A DNA stretch of 64,000 bases, taken from contig JAPWGK010000006.1 in NCBI GenBank assembly GCA_029641185.1, positions 930,001 through 994,000 on the forward strand, given 5' to 3'. This DNA is from Pseudofabraea citricarpa. Lineage: Eukaryota > Ascomycota > Leotiomycetes > Helotiales > Dermateaceae. Shown here piece after piece: positions 34,727-46,436 of the stretch. The notes beneath the pieces are model-generated. The model saw nothing but the letters and a program-made list of their open reading frames with translations. It was not told the origin of the DNA and made no database searches. Each line of letters opens with the position of its first letter. The stretch's first letter is position 1. The position numbers and the translations under genes were made by a program.

Positions 34727-36552
34727 TTAGTAGACATATCTGAAGTTCGCGTTCTCGCGATCAGTAAGATCGTCGAAAGCGTGCACCATATCAGGGTCAT
34801 AAGCCTCGTGAACACCGGCAGTGACGAGAGCATCCTTCTTCTTGTTCTCCTTTGTCAAGTGGTATCTCAAGAAGATAATAACAAGCACGAGGAGACTGTA
34901 GCAACCCAAGTGAGTGGCAAAGGCAATGAAGTAGTTTGGTGCATCTGTCTTGAGGAAGACTTGTGGGCCTGAAGAAATACTTATGTTAGCATGTATAGCT
35001 AAGTAAGGTTTGAACACGAGATAAGCTTACCAGCGGCGTTTCCTGCAGCCCATGAAATGAAGTTTGCTGCTACGACAACGGTCTTCTTGGTCTGTCCTGC
35101 AACATTTCGGGAGATCATGGAGATGGAGAGAGTTTGTGCGGACCAGAAGGACAGAGTCAGGTAGTAACTGATCAAGAGTCCGACCTTGGTGGAGAACCCA
35201 GTGTTATCAACGGTCATGAGAATAATGGTTCCCACAAATGAACTGAGTCGTATTAGTAATTGCTGTGATAAGCCGAGAGGTATGACTTACGGGAGAACAA
35301 AGATACCCATAACAATGAGATTCTGGTGGTATTTGTTGACCAGCCATCTTGACGACATGAGGACAATAATGATGTAGAAACCAAGGACCATAGCCAAAAG
35401 CTGAGTTTGCAATACAGTGAAGTCGAAACTCTTGATGATGATGTTAGCGAAGGCACCTAGGCCACTGGTTGGGAGGGTGGTGCAGATGGCAATCAAGCAG
35501 TAGCAGTAAGTCTGGGGATCAGTGAGACCTTCCCAAACTTGTTCCCTTCGGAAGTTTCTGTTCTGCATTCCAGTCTGATTTCCACGAACACGCTCAACCA
35601 TCAGCTTCTTGTCATCCTCGCTGAAACACTTTGCTCTCATTGGGGAATCGGGCATCCACCATAGGACAAATAGACCCCAAATAAATGAGAGAATGCCGTA
35701 AGTGATGAAGATAGCTTGCCAGCTCTTGATTGGTGTTGATTTGCCATTCTTGCCAATGAGAGAGAAACAATAGGCTAGTAAACCACCGACGATTTGTTGA
35801 GCACCCTAGTTTGAAGTCAGTTCAGCCCACAGGAGACAGGGTATCTGATGGTAATACTAACATTCATCATGTACCAGTATGTGACGGTACCGGCCTGTTC
35901 CTCTCGCTTGTACCACATACTTGACAAGACGACAAAGATGGGTTGGCAAGCAGCTTCAAAGATACCAAGCAGGGTACGAACAACGATCAGGCCTTCAAAG
36001 TTCTTGCAAACTGCGTGCAAGCAGAGAATGACACTCCAGATGCAGATGTTGAATGCCAGGTACTTTGCGATCGGGACACGCTGGATAATCCAGTTGGTCG
36101 GGTATTCGACCACCAAGATAGCAAGATAAATACAGGTTGTCAACCAGGAGTACTGCAGAAACTTGTTAGTTTTATGGCCAAAGTAGTGATCGGTCAAAAC
36201 GTACTTGTTGTCCTACTAAGTTGGTGTCATCTGGGAGACCCATGATAGAAGTGAAGGACAAAGTGCCCTTGTCCAGAGCCTGGAGAAAGTAGGTCACGAT
36301 CATGACCGACAATACTCGCTTATCAATGAGTCGCTTCAGTCTGCTGTCGGTCTCTGGGCTGATATGAACCTGAACATCACTCGTGTACTGAGCGACTTCC
36401 TTATCGATACGGTCGTAATTGATGTGGTCCTCCTTGTCCATTCCGGGCGAAAGAGTCCGCTCGATGTGGGAAATGTCTTTATCATTCTTGGTTGCATCGT
36501 TGTACTCTGGCACCTGGGCTTGGGCGCCAATGGTCTCGTCTTTGGTCGTCAT
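34727..36552 (-). CDS. MFS transporter, allantoate-permease-like (anion:cation symporter group)
   Basis: Five exons on the minus strand (36552-36205, 36152-35862, 35805-35291, 35242-35031, 34968-34727) give 535 residues. The soluble N-terminus of about 85 residues is followed by twelve likely membrane segments. The motifs TYFLQALDKGTLSF in TM1, the IIQRVPIAKYL loop after TM2 and the RTLLGIFEAACQP segment are those of the Dal5/Tna1 group. Members import organic anions such as allantoate, nicotinate, pantothenate or sugar acids with protons. Here the gene diverges from a GH105 hydrolase and lies close to a PL4 lyase. An unsaturated rhamnogalacturonan disaccharide or a uronate is therefore the likeliest cargo; that is inference from context. 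Family assignment is secure. Confidence 0.93.
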
Positions 36553-37146
36553 GATGGCTCTTGTGAGTGACAGAGAAGGCTGGAGAGAGCTGTTAGGGAG
36601 GGAACACGATGGTCAGTCGAGTGTCTGTCTGTCTGCAAGAACATGCATGGTCAGACTGGCAACGGCCGTCTTCAAGTACTGGAGCTGGCTGCAGAGGGTG
36701 GGGACTTGGAATTCTGTTGGCCTGACTCAAACTGGGAGGCGGGCAAGCCATCTCGCACCCAATAAACCCGGAAGATGCATGCCCATGGGGCAGGATGGAT
36801 GTGATGGATGCAATGGGGTAAGATGAACGGGGTCAGAAGTTGTTGTGGGGACAGAAATCCATGACCTGCGGGGAAGGTCGGCTAGCAGCACCCCCCCTGA
36901 CCTTGCAGGCTGCCCTCGGCGACACTCGGTGCTTTGATATGCCTATCTGATGCCATCTCATGCCATCTGCAGCTTGGCCCGGCAGAACACTCTGCCAAAC
37001 GTGGGGTCTACAAAAAAAATATCGTGAGCTCGAGTGCTCCGAAAGTCAACATTTACTCTTGTCCCTTTCGACCGAAAAAAAAAGAAAGTCCCAACTCTCA
37101 CCATCTCCATTTCCCATTCTGCACTGCAATCTCTCACTTGCCCATC
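36553..37146. promoter_or_regulatory. Divergent promoter of the MFS carrier and GH105 genes
   Basis: The 594 bases between the two start codons presumably drive both genes. I looked for CCNCCAAT, the galacturonate-responsive element bound by GaaR in related fungi. I found only a one-mismatch version, CACCCAAT, near 36757. A-rich runs lie at about 37012-37020 and 37074-37084, near the GH105 start. Confidence 0.5.
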
Positions 37147-38265
37147 ATGCCTTTAACTGCTCATGGCATCGAGTCCTCCAAGATTCACGATTCCATTAGG
37201 CTTCTCATTGACAAGCTGGTCAACATCAAAGACACCACGGGCGAGTTCCTGCTGCGTCTCCCAGATGGGCGGGTGATTGACACAAAGGGCTGGAATGACT
37301 GGGAGTGGACTCATGGCGTTGGGCTTTATGGCATATGGCAATACTACTCCCTCACGGGCGACGAATCTCTGCTAGCCATCATTGAGAGCTGGTTCAAGAA
37401 CCGATTCGATGCGGGCGGCACCACCAAGAATATCAATACCATGGCCGCTTTCCTCACGCTGGCATATGTATATGAGAAGACCAAGAACCCCGTCTACCTG
37501 CCATGGCTTGATGTCTGGGCTGAGTGGGCATACCATGATCTCAACCGCACAAAGTACGGCGGGATGCAGCATGACACCTTCCTAGGTCCAAATACTCAAC
37601 AGCTCTGGGATGACACTCTCATGATGACAGTGCTGCCATTAGCAAAGATTGGGAAAGTCCTCAACCGACCTCATTATGTTGCGGAGGCCACTCGCCAATT
37701 TCTCATTCATATCAAGTATCTGTTCGATCCCAAGACGGGTCTGTTCTTCCACGGCTGGACCTTCGAGGATGGCGGACACAACTATGCGCGCGCATTATGG
37801 GCCAGAGGCAATTCCTGGCTCACTATTGTTATTCCCGAGTATATCGAATTGTTAGACCTGTCACCGGGCGATCCTGTCCGCCAACACTTATTGGATACGC
37901 TCAATGCGCAGTGCGAGGCTCTGAAAACATTTCAAAAGCCATCGGGTCTCTGGTGCACCCTTCTGGATCAGCCCGAGGAGGAAGGATCGTATGTTGAGTC
38001 TTCAGCAACAGCTGGTTTCGCATACGGTATTCTGAAGGCGCAAGGGAAACACTACATCGGCAAAGAGTATGAGGATGTCGCGTCGCAGGCCATAAAAGGC
38101 GTGCTAGAGAATATCAGTGCAGATGGAGAATTGCTCAATACGAGTTTCGGTACGGGAATGGGAGATAGCTTGCAATTTTACAAGGACATCAAGCGGACGA
38201 GTATGCCTTACGGACAAGCAATGGCCATCATGGCCTTGACGCAGTTCTTGAGACTGTACATCTGA
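37147..38265 (+). CDS. GH105 unsaturated rhamnogalacturonyl hydrolase
   Basis: A single exon of 372 residues from ATG 37147; the upstream extension of the frame adds only low-complexity sequence. No signal peptide is seen, so the enzyme is probably intracellular. The (alpha/alpha)6-barrel markers of YteR-type enzymes are present: WEWTHGVGLYGIWQYY, the catalytic Asp region QLWDDTLMM (D155/D156), FFHGWTFEDGGHNYARALW and WARGNSW. The family hydrates the 4,5-unsaturated galacturonate left by lyases and thus releases it from rhamnose. It complements the neighbouring secreted PL4 lyase and the divergent MFS carrier in a complete route: cut outside, import, split inside. Very good family match and length. 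Confidence 0.94.
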   Translation: MPLTAHGIESSKIHDSIRLLIDKLVNIKDTTGEFLLRLPDGRVIDTKGWNDWEWTHGVGLYGIWQYYSLTGDESLLAIIESWFKNRFDAGGTTKNINTMAAFLTLAYVYEKTKNPVYLPWLDVWAEWAYHDLNRTKYGGMQHDTFLGPNTQQLWDDTLMMTVLPLAKIGKVLNRPHYVAEATRQFLIHIKYLFDPKTGLFFHGWTFEDGGHNYARALWARGNSWLTIVIPEYIELLDLSPGDPVRQHLLDTLNAQCEALKTFQKPSGLWCTLLDQPEEEGSYVESSATAGFAYGILKAQGKHYIGKEYEDVASQAIKGVLENISADGELLNTSFGTGMGDSLQFYKDIKRTSMPYGQAMAIMALTQFLRLYI

Positions 38266-39231
38266 GTCGCGTCCATAGAGTAATAAAAACTGCATTTTCA
38301 CAAGTAAATTTCCAGAGGGTATGATGACGACGAGGTGCATCCTGGTTTGTTGACATGTACCTCGTAATGTTCAAGCACGAGGCTCAGCATGTCTTGTCAG
38401 GAACCTTACAATGTACGAAGTAAGGTTAAATTCTTGGGAAGGCGCTGCCGAGCCGAGGCATCCCCGTATTCTCTTCTCCATGCCCCAGTCCCAGCCCCGG
38501 AAACCCCAGGATCAATGTTGTTCCGAATGGCTTGATGCGGAAAAGCACTTCTTGGCTAGATTTACACTGCTTGGCCTCTTCACTCATTCACGGAAAAACT
38601 CATCTCGTTCCCCCCCAGCACACACCCCTTTCGCCTTCTCGGATCAAAGCCTGTCGAGCAGTCCATGTCAATCCAGCTTTTAATGCTTGCCTGTCACCGG
38701 AGCCTGGGGTCCATAAAGTTAGAGCTAGTGGAGACCTAGCCGTCTAAGCGCTTCATTTACGTGACTTCGTGGATTACGAGCAGAATCCCTACGCTTTTCA
38801 ATCTATCCAGCGTGGTCGGTCGAAAGGGTGAATGGTCACCGACAGCTGGCCCAACGGCTCGGTCACTTTCCTCACGATGCTTGTGCCTGTGCCTGTCCGC
38901 GTTATGCTGAGCAACATTATACACGACCCAAGCGAGCGTGGGGATTGGGGAAGCATGCGTGAATGGTGGATGTGGAGTAGAGGAGCACCCGGAGCCGTGC
39001 CAGGGAAGGCCTCAAGCCCACGGGGTAAGTTTGCCAGCATGGAAATTGCAGATGCGGAGTAGATTAAACCAAGAGAAGGGACAAAATAAAAAGACGGTCA
39101 AGTGACGATCCTTCAGAAATTACACCTTTACCAGCCTTTTTTCTCTTTTTCTGGGGGCCAGCTGGGAACGAAATAGCAGAGGCTTCCTGCTCGTCAATTC
39201 AACCAGTCCTTCTCTCGATACTTCTTCCAGA
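38266..39231. other. Intergenic region upstream of the PL4 gene
   Basis: This 966-base stretch holds the GH105 3' end and the PL4 promoter. Frames in it (38411-38683 plus, 38798-39040 minus) are shadows of GC-richer DNA and have no partner exons. No exact CCNCCAAT found; the nearest is TCCCCAAT on the minus strand at about 38943-38950. Confidence 0.4.
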
Positions 39232-41336
39232 ATGTTTCTGCTCCGACTGGTGTCCAGCCTCTCATTGCTGGTCACGTGTACCCTTGCAGCCCTCAATGCT
39301 ACCGAAGATGCAGCCAAGCTTGTTATCTCAAACGACCGCTTGTATGCGTCTGTAAGCAAGGCTACCGGGGCAATCACTACCTTGACTTTGGATGGACAAA
39401 ACCTTCTTGGGGTATCCACGAGTTCGGTCACTGGTGTAGGGCCATATCTGGATTGCTATTGCACACCATCTGGATTCTACACCCCAGGCTCCAAAAATGC
39501 CCGATACAAACTCATCTCGGGCGAGGATTCTTCTGCAACCCCATATGCTGGCATTGTTATGAGCGAGACATATGTGCCGACTGGTCAAGTGCTTGAGCAG
39601 TATTGGTTCTTGCGTGAGGGCGAGACCGGCTTGCACACCTTTAGTAGACTTTACTACTTCAATGAGACAACGCCCTTCCTGCGAAACCTACAAGAGTTCA
39701 GAACTCTCTTTCGTCCGAACTCTTCGCTATGGACACATCTATCAACCAATGAAATCCAATATGCTCCATTGCCTTCAAAGGAAGCTGTGGCCAAGCAAGT
39801 CGTTGTCCAGGATGCCACCTGGTATTTGGGGAACACACCCAATGACCCATATGTCGTCGCAGAAGCCGATTACTTTACCAAGTATACGTTCCAAGATACA
39901 TGGAGAGACCACGATGTCCATGGAATGTACTCGGATGGATCGACCAGCGATACTGGTGATACGTTTGGAGCATGGCTAGTCATGAATACCAAAGACACTT
40001 ATTTCGGAGGACCTTTGCATTCTGATCTTGTTGTTGATGGAATCGTTTACAATTACATTGGTAAATACTCTTTCGCCCTAAGACTGTTCGTTTTCTAACA
40101 TCTACAGTTTCCAATCACCATGGTGAAGGTACCCCTAACATCACCAATGGCTTTGACCGAACTTTCGGGCCTCAATATTTCCACTTCAATCGTGCTTCTG
40201 CTGGTACCTCACTTCAAGAGCTTCGTATCGATGCCCTCCAATACGGATCACCCACATGGAATGCTGATTTCTACGACTCGATTGCCGAATACGTGCCGAA
40301 TTATGTTCCAAGCTCCGGACGAACAACATTCAAAGCCCATGTAGATCTCCCAGTTGGGGCCATTAAACCTGTCGCAGTACTTGCACAAAATAAAGTAAAC
40401 TTCCAAGATAACGCTCTTGATACCAAGGCGTTCCAATACTGGGCAGACATCGACCCAGCCACGGGTGATGTGTCGATTCCTCGCGTGATAGCAGGAACCT
40501 ATCGAATGACTATCTATGCTGAGGGCATCTTTGGAGATTACATTAAGGACGACGTAGTAATCACAGCAGGTGAGGTGCATACCGTACATGCCAGATGGCG
40601 AGAAGAAACTGCCGGAAAGGAAATTTTCCGTATCGGGACACCCGACAAGTCATCTGGGGAATACAAGCACGGGTACGAGAAAGACTTGAGCAAGACCAAC
40701 ACGCCCGAACAATATCGAATTTACTGGCCCGTCTGGGATTTTGTAGATGACTTCCCTGAAGGTGTCCGTTTCAAGGTTGGCGAGAGTAGCGAGGTTGAGG
40801 ATCTCAACTATGTCCATTGGAGTGTCTTTGGAGGCCGCGCCAATTCTCTGCGTCCAGAAGAGGTTTATGACAACATCAACAACTGGACTATCGCTTTTGA
40901 TTTGCAGGCTGCAGATTTCGATCGTAAACGATTAGCAACTTTCACGGTTCAGTTGGCCGGTGCGAAGACGGCGGCTGGTAATACAGACGTGTATAATGCT
41001 TCGGAGCCATATGCCAATTTACCGTACACCATCTCTATAAACGGTCATGATTTAGAGCCTTAGGTAATCCCGTAAGTGTTTTCTTTTCTCTCACATAGGA
41101 GACAGCTTGGCTAATAAACCATGAATAGATATTACCAGAGTAGTTCATGCGCCGTCCGCTCAGCTGTCATCTGCTACCAACTCGCACACAAATTCACCTT
41201 CGATCCGAAGCTCTTCGTGGCGGGCGAAAACGAACTCGTGCTGAGCTTGCCATACAATGCTACGGATTACGAACCTGCTATCTTGCCAAGTAGCGTTTAT
41301 GTCCAGTATGATGCTCTGCGTCTCGAGGTCGTTTGA
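39232..41336 (+). CDS. Secreted PL4 rhamnogalacturonan lyase, interrupted by an in-frame TAG
   Basis: Exons 39232-40060, 40108-41071 and 41129-41336 would encode 666 codons, the usual fungal PL4 size. Residues 1-18 form a signal peptide. The N-terminal lyase domain includes YNYIVSNHHGEG, the segment expected to bear the catalytic His and split by the first intron. A fibronectin-III-like domain (DVSIPRVIAGTYRMTIYAEG) and a CBM-like beta-sandwich follow. Codon 595 is TAG (41061-41063). Beyond it the frame continues VIPYYQSSSCAVRS across a well-formed intron to EVV and a normal stop, so 71 C-terminal residues are cut off. TAG differs from the Trp codon TGG by one G-to-A change. Either this is a recent nonsense mutation, a sequencing error, or a read-through site. 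The lyase would cleave rhamnogalacturonan I backbones outside the cell. Confidence 0.88.
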
Positions 41337-41353
41337 GCGCTTGTACACATAGG

Positions 41354-41369
41354 TATATATATATATATG
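41354..41369. repeat. Short (TA)n run
   Basis: About 16 bases of alternating T and A just after the PL4 stop codon, probably in its 3' untranslated region. Confidence 0.6.
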
Positions 41370-41522
41370 AAAAATAGTAGATAATGAATAACTAGTTTTT
41401 AAATTCTGTGTATAAAAACGAGGGAAATATATTTATGCTGTGTTGAGATTCAAATGATAAATCTTGGCTTTTACTTTCTTTGCCGTGCGTTGCGTGAGGT
41501 TGATTGATTTCTCGGTTGCTCG

Positions 41523-43116
41523 CTAAGCTTTGATCGCGATATCTGAGTAGACGGGGCGATGGTCGCTTGATTTTTGAAGTTAGTAAACTGGATCGAATGA
41601 CACCTCAAGGTTCTTCTATGTTATGTCACGTTTGGAGGATGAGAAAGCCTACCTATTATAAATCCCGTTGTCATATAGATTACTGCCCACATGGTAATTC
41701 AACGCTGTCCTATTTCGCATCTCCAGTCAGCAAAGCTTAACACCCTCTGTATATAGGTATGTACCTGCGCATACAACACAAAACAACAGTAGAAGAAGGG
41801 AAAGCAAAGTAGAAAACATGAAACAACGAGAAAGAAGGAGAAGAGAAAAGAAAACTCACCAGCCTCCATTCGAGCCTCCAAAAATATAATCGATCCTCGA
41901 GAAGGTACTTGTATCCCCTGGGAGCTTGAAGCCCGAGAAGGTCGCAAACTCTCCACTCCTCCTCTGCGGCGGCGCCGTCGCTTTAACATCCACCATGACA
42001 AAGTCCTCCCCTTCTCCGGCCCACGCGAACTTCTCCCGAAACGTCTCGTTAATACTCGGGCCCTCGATCGCACCCGTGATGATCTCATACGCACCCCCGT
42101 CATCGCCCGAGATGGGCGAATTGAAGTCGCCTGACATGATTACAGGACGGTCAGAAAGGGATGATTCGTAGCCTGCGCGGTAGAGCATCAGGGATGCCGC
42201 TAGACGCCGCTGTGCGTCGGATTGATCATCCAGGTGCGAGTTCATGAATGTGAAAATCCCGCCCGAACTGGGGATCTGGAATGTTGCTGCTGTGCAGGTT
42301 CGGTAGGATCCGGCGTCTGGGTACTATTTGTGGCAGAGTGAGAGTCAGAGAGAGAGCTTTTGTGGGCCGAAGGGGGGGAAAGGGGAGAGAAAATACCTTG
42401 GAGGGTTCGAAGGGGGTGTTGCTTAGCCAGAATGTATCCCATGAGAGAAGTTCGACGGCTGCTCTTTTTGATTCGTTAGATTTATAATTAGTCTGATTTG
42501 GGGGGTCTATCATTTTTTGCTGGAAGATTAACAGAAAATGGAGTTTTATGAATTGTAGCAACAGGGACATACTTCCGGTAAAAGATAGCAGAATACTCTC
42601 CTGCTTCCTTCCCATCATCTCTCCCTACTCCCACATGCTCCCACTCCTCACCAAGTAACTCCTGTACATCATCGACCTGCCGCTTGAGTAGCTCTTGCGC
42701 CCCTACACAAGAAGAAAAGTTAATTGAATATCAGGACTACAAAAGAACACATCTCTCTTGACTAATAAAGAAACCTCTAAATGGAAGTGAAAGATTTTAC
42801 CGTAAACATCTACCCTCGGCCATAGAATATCATTCACCACCCCAATCCGCCTCGTACTCCACGGCTGCTCGCTCGTATTCGCATAATAAGGATCGGGCTC
42901 TTCGGGGAGTCCTTGCGGTAGAGAATCGATCGTCTCTTGAACAGTAATGGCATTCGGCAGCGAATCATACCGGACATTGTAAGACAGGAATCTCAATGTC
43001 GTAGCAGGAGAAGAGGTATTTGTGAGAGCATTCCTAGGACGAGTGGGAGTGGCGGTGCTCATACTTATGCTTGAAGCACTGAGAAGTGCGTAGATAGTTG
43101 AGATTGAGAACTTCAT
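41523..43116 (-). CDS. Secreted endonuclease/exonuclease/phosphatase-fold protein
   Basis: Six exons on the minus strand (43116-42801, 42702-42573, 42463-42397, 42323-41860, 41709-41653, 41565-41523) give 358 residues. The frame extends to a TTG upstream; ATG 43116 is chosen because it starts a clear signal peptide (MKFSISTIYALLSASS). Fold markers are TLRFLSYNVRYDS (metal site), FTFMNSHLDDQSDAQRRL, PVIMSGDFNSPIS and the terminal NSDHRPVYSDI, with catalytic His and Asp. The family cleaves phosphodiesters; secreted fungal members are variously annotated as DNase-like or sphingomyelinase-like. The two last exons are tiny (57 and 43 bases) and were found by following the DHRP motif. The substrate is unknown. 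It is convergent with the PL4 gene. Confidence 0.88.
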
Positions 43117-43895
43117 TCTTTCTTTAGCCAACAGTTCTGTGGGGTTTATAGATAGGGATGAGGATCATGGTACCTTGGGATGGAGGAAGAAGAGGGGATT
43201 TATAGATGTAATCCCGGTAGGAAATCTCTCGATTTTGTAGATGCACGTTACCTACCTACGCAGCTATATCGATCCGAGATATTGCAGAAATTCAAGCACG
43301 TGTAAGAATCAATCGGTGTAGTGATACAAGGCCGGCAATAACAGAGAGCACAAGGATGGATAATCTGCAAACCAGGGTACAGTCGGACCAATAAGATATG
43401 AGAGATACGTCACGGCCGCAAAGCTTAGCCTGGCAGGAATCCTGTATGGGAGATGTAACATTAGCTTTTCAGATTCGAGAGAGTGGGATGTGGTACTGTA
43501 TACTTGCAGATGTAACTGACCTGATTTTGCTAGTGAGGGGAAGAAAGAGGTGCATCAGATCCTGGTTAGCTTGTGCATTGCCAAGAGCACGTGGACTGCT
43601 GATCCTGCATCGTATCGTGCTTCCTTATGTACATGATTCGTTTCTTGTTATTAGAATCAGTACCCCAAAGAACCTGGTCTATTACTTGTGTAAGGTTCCT
43701 AGCTTGGTTTGAATTGACTTCCGGATATACGATATACTTTTGCTTGTTCTCTTGTGCGGCATTCTCACGAACACGAGTCGCTTAATCTGGATGGAGATGC
43801 TCATTTGTAATCGAGAAATTCCTCATGTTGCTGCATAAAGAGGCAAGCGGTCTCTCCATAACTTGGCGTTATATGAAAGTATACACTTCCAAGCT
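43117..43895. other. Intergenic region
   Basis: This 779-base stretch holds the promoter of the EEP-fold gene and the 3' end of the CoA-ligase gene. A TACCTACCTACG string is at 43249-43260. The 104-codon frame at 43398-43712 (+) has no recognised domain. Confidence 0.4.
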
Positions 43896-45782
43896 TCACA
43901 GTTTACTCCGAGCTTCTTCTTTCTTAACTAACTCCCTCAAATCCTTCCTCAAAATCTTTCCGCTAGGGCTCTTCGGAATAACATCTATAAACACCACGCC
44001 TCCTCTCAACTGTTTATAATCCGCAACACTCTTCTTGACGAATTCTTGGACCTCCTCTTTCGTGATACCAGGTGCTGGTACAACGTATGCACGAGGTACT
44101 TCTGTCCCTTCGGCTTGGACACCAATAACTGCTGCATCAAGGATACGTGGATGAGATGTAAGCAATGCTTCAAGTTCCGCTGGTGCTACTTGAAGACCTT
44201 TATATTTTATGAGTTCCTACCTCATAGTTAGTAAATTGTTTCTCCTTTGAGAAAGCAGCTTGTGTGAAATGGTACCTTCTTTCGGTCTACGATATAAAAC
44301 TTGCCATTTCGAAGCTCGGCAACATCACCTGTACGAAACCAGCCATCGGAGGTAAAGGCTTCTCGTGTGGCTTTCTCGTTGTCGTGATAGCCTCTTGTAA
44401 CAACAGGTCCTTTCACAAGTACCTCTCCAGGTTTACCTTCCTCGACATCTTTCTCGTCGTCATCTACAAGTCTTCCGCCAAAATTAGTACTGTCTGTGAA
44501 ATGATATTTTCTCGTTCGCATTCGACATACCGTAGACTCATATTTGGTAATAAGGGACTTATACTCCCGGTCCCATCCCTATCTCCCCAAGGCATTGCTG
44601 TGACACTTCCTGTTGTCTCACTCAATCCCCAAGTCTGACTTATAAAAGTCTTCCCTCTTCCAAGTTTTGCACTTGCCGCATTTTGCAATTCCTTCCCCAG
44701 TGGTGCTGCACCACTGATAGCACTCCTTAGATGGTCAAACTGATCCGTTACCGACGGGCTTTTAGCAATGAGCAGATAAATTGGCGGTACGGTAAAGAAG
44801 AACGTGATCTGAAATCGCTTGTTGTATTCGAGGAATTTGGCAAAGTCGAACTTCGGCATCCAGTATACGGGTCCTCCCATGTAAAATGGGTTGATAAAAT
44901 AACCTTGCACACCTGCTATGTGTGCAGCAGGGAGATGAGCTAGTGTTCGATAAATGAAAGGTGGTTCACCGGCGGCTTCGAGTTTTGCTAGTCGCTCTCG
45001 TGTCATTGAACACGGGATTACGGCTTCTGAGACGACGTTCGTGTGTGAAAGTAAGACCCCTGCATTTAGTCAGAATTTCTGAAGCCAAAAAAACCCCAGA
45101 TACATACCTTTAGGAGGCCCCGTCGTCCCAGACGAGTAAAGAAGTAAAATTAAACTCTCTTCCAATTCTTTCTGATCTGTGACGCGCTTCCATTCAAGCA
45201 TCTTTTCTGACATAACTTCTTGGCCTCCATCGATGGCTCTCATACTCCACGGGTCAGACTGCACAACTATAACTCTACTTGGAGAAACACCACAGGCCTT
45301 TGCAGCTTTCAAAGCAACATCCTTCACATCCGGACTACAAAAGATAAGATTGCTTCTGCCGAGCTTGATCTGCCTCGCCAGCTCCGGAGCAGTGAAAGAA
45401 GAACTAGCTGCAGAGTAGACCCCACCAGCTGCAATAACGGCATAGAAGACAATTGGAAGGAGTGTCTGACCAGAGGAAATGCACACGACTACATCTTTTC
45501 CCGGCCCGGAAGCTCCAATGCCAAATTTGTGACGTAGGCCGTGAGCGGTTTTCCTCGTAAGATCCCGTGCTTGTGACTTGGTTATGCAGTTTGATGGATT
45601 GGCTGCTTCGGCGTGTATAATGGTGTTTTCGTCAGAAGCGCATTCGGGAGAGTCTTGTCACAGCGTTAGTATTGGCGCATGTCATATCTAGATTGCCTGA
45701 GAATCATGAAAGTACCAAATAGCAAAGTCAATAAATCTACAGGTGGAAGTTCGTAGTTCTTCGATGCATGGTAGATGGCCAT
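43896..45782 (-). CDS. 4-coumarate-CoA-ligase-like acyl-CoA synthetase, peroxisomal
   Basis: Five exons on the minus strand (45782-45716, 45653-45108, 45059-44531, 44471-44276, 44216-43896) give 552 residues. Adenylation motifs are [17 protein letters not shown] (A3, ending at an intron), [10 protein letters not shown] (A5), GWFRTGDVA (A7), [16 protein letters not shown] (A8, across an intron) and [13 protein letters not shown] with the catalytic Lys (A10). The protein ends in SKL, the canonical PTS1 signal. Enzymes of this type activate phenylpropanoid, aryl or medium-chain acids to CoA thioesters, feeding peroxisomal chain shortening. The lack of flanking biosynthetic genes argues for catabolism rather than secondary metabolism. 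An extra 5' exon is possible but no better start is visible. Confidence 0.93.
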
Positions 45783-46436
45783 ACTGTCTGGTCAAATGAT
45801 TAGTTAACACAGATGAAGTCTTGAAAGATACAAAGATGTCCTCAAGCGGGGGTGTACGTGATATTAATGCTGAGAAGGGACAGATAGCGCTAGTGTGGGG
45901 TGGTTATCTGGGGAATGCCTGCCGAGGCTAGCACTTGGTGGGGTAAAGCTGGGGTTGTCTACCGTAGGAACTCTCTGAACAGTATCGCCGAGTCAGCAAC
46001 TACTGAACTTTATTTCTTAGACACCATTGCAAATATATTGCCGGAAACCACCGCTCGGGTCTTACCACAGAGGCTATTTCTTCATTGAAGTATTGTATTT
46101 CAGATAGGCTTATTGGATGTTTCTTCATGTCCATACAGCACTGTACATCAGATATACTGCTATTTCAAGCGACGGTAGTTGGAAGAATGTGAAGTTTACT
46201 GCAACTCCTCTTGATTAGACTTTTTATGATGTACTGTAAGTTAAGCTTCTTCTTCGAGCCTCTATTCCTGACTTCGGTGTGTATTTTACGTAGTTGCCGA
46301 ACCTTGATTTTCCACGTTGACGCAGGTCGGTGAAGGATTGGGTTCGAAGTGGCTTATGGGTCAAAATATAAATTAATTGCACCGTTGCCGCTCAATTCAT
46401 GGTTTGGTGAGATAAGAAAAGATAATATTCTATTTC
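45783..46436. promoter_or_regulatory. Upstream region of the CoA-ligase gene
   Basis: This 654-base stretch between the MDR gene stop and the CoA-ligase start contains CCTCGG on the minus strand at 45922-45927, 140 bases upstream of the ATG. This is the core site of the fungal fatty-acid regulators FarA/FarB. A six-base site is expected by chance about once per 2 kb, so this is weak evidence. Confidence 0.3.

Noticed and set aside
36553..37146. CACCCAAT near 36757 as a galacturonate-response element
   Set aside because: One mismatch to CCNCCAAT; such near matches are common by chance.
46321..46362. GGTTCGAA string resembling a tRNA B box
   Set aside because: No A box, no cloverleaf stems at the proper spacing.
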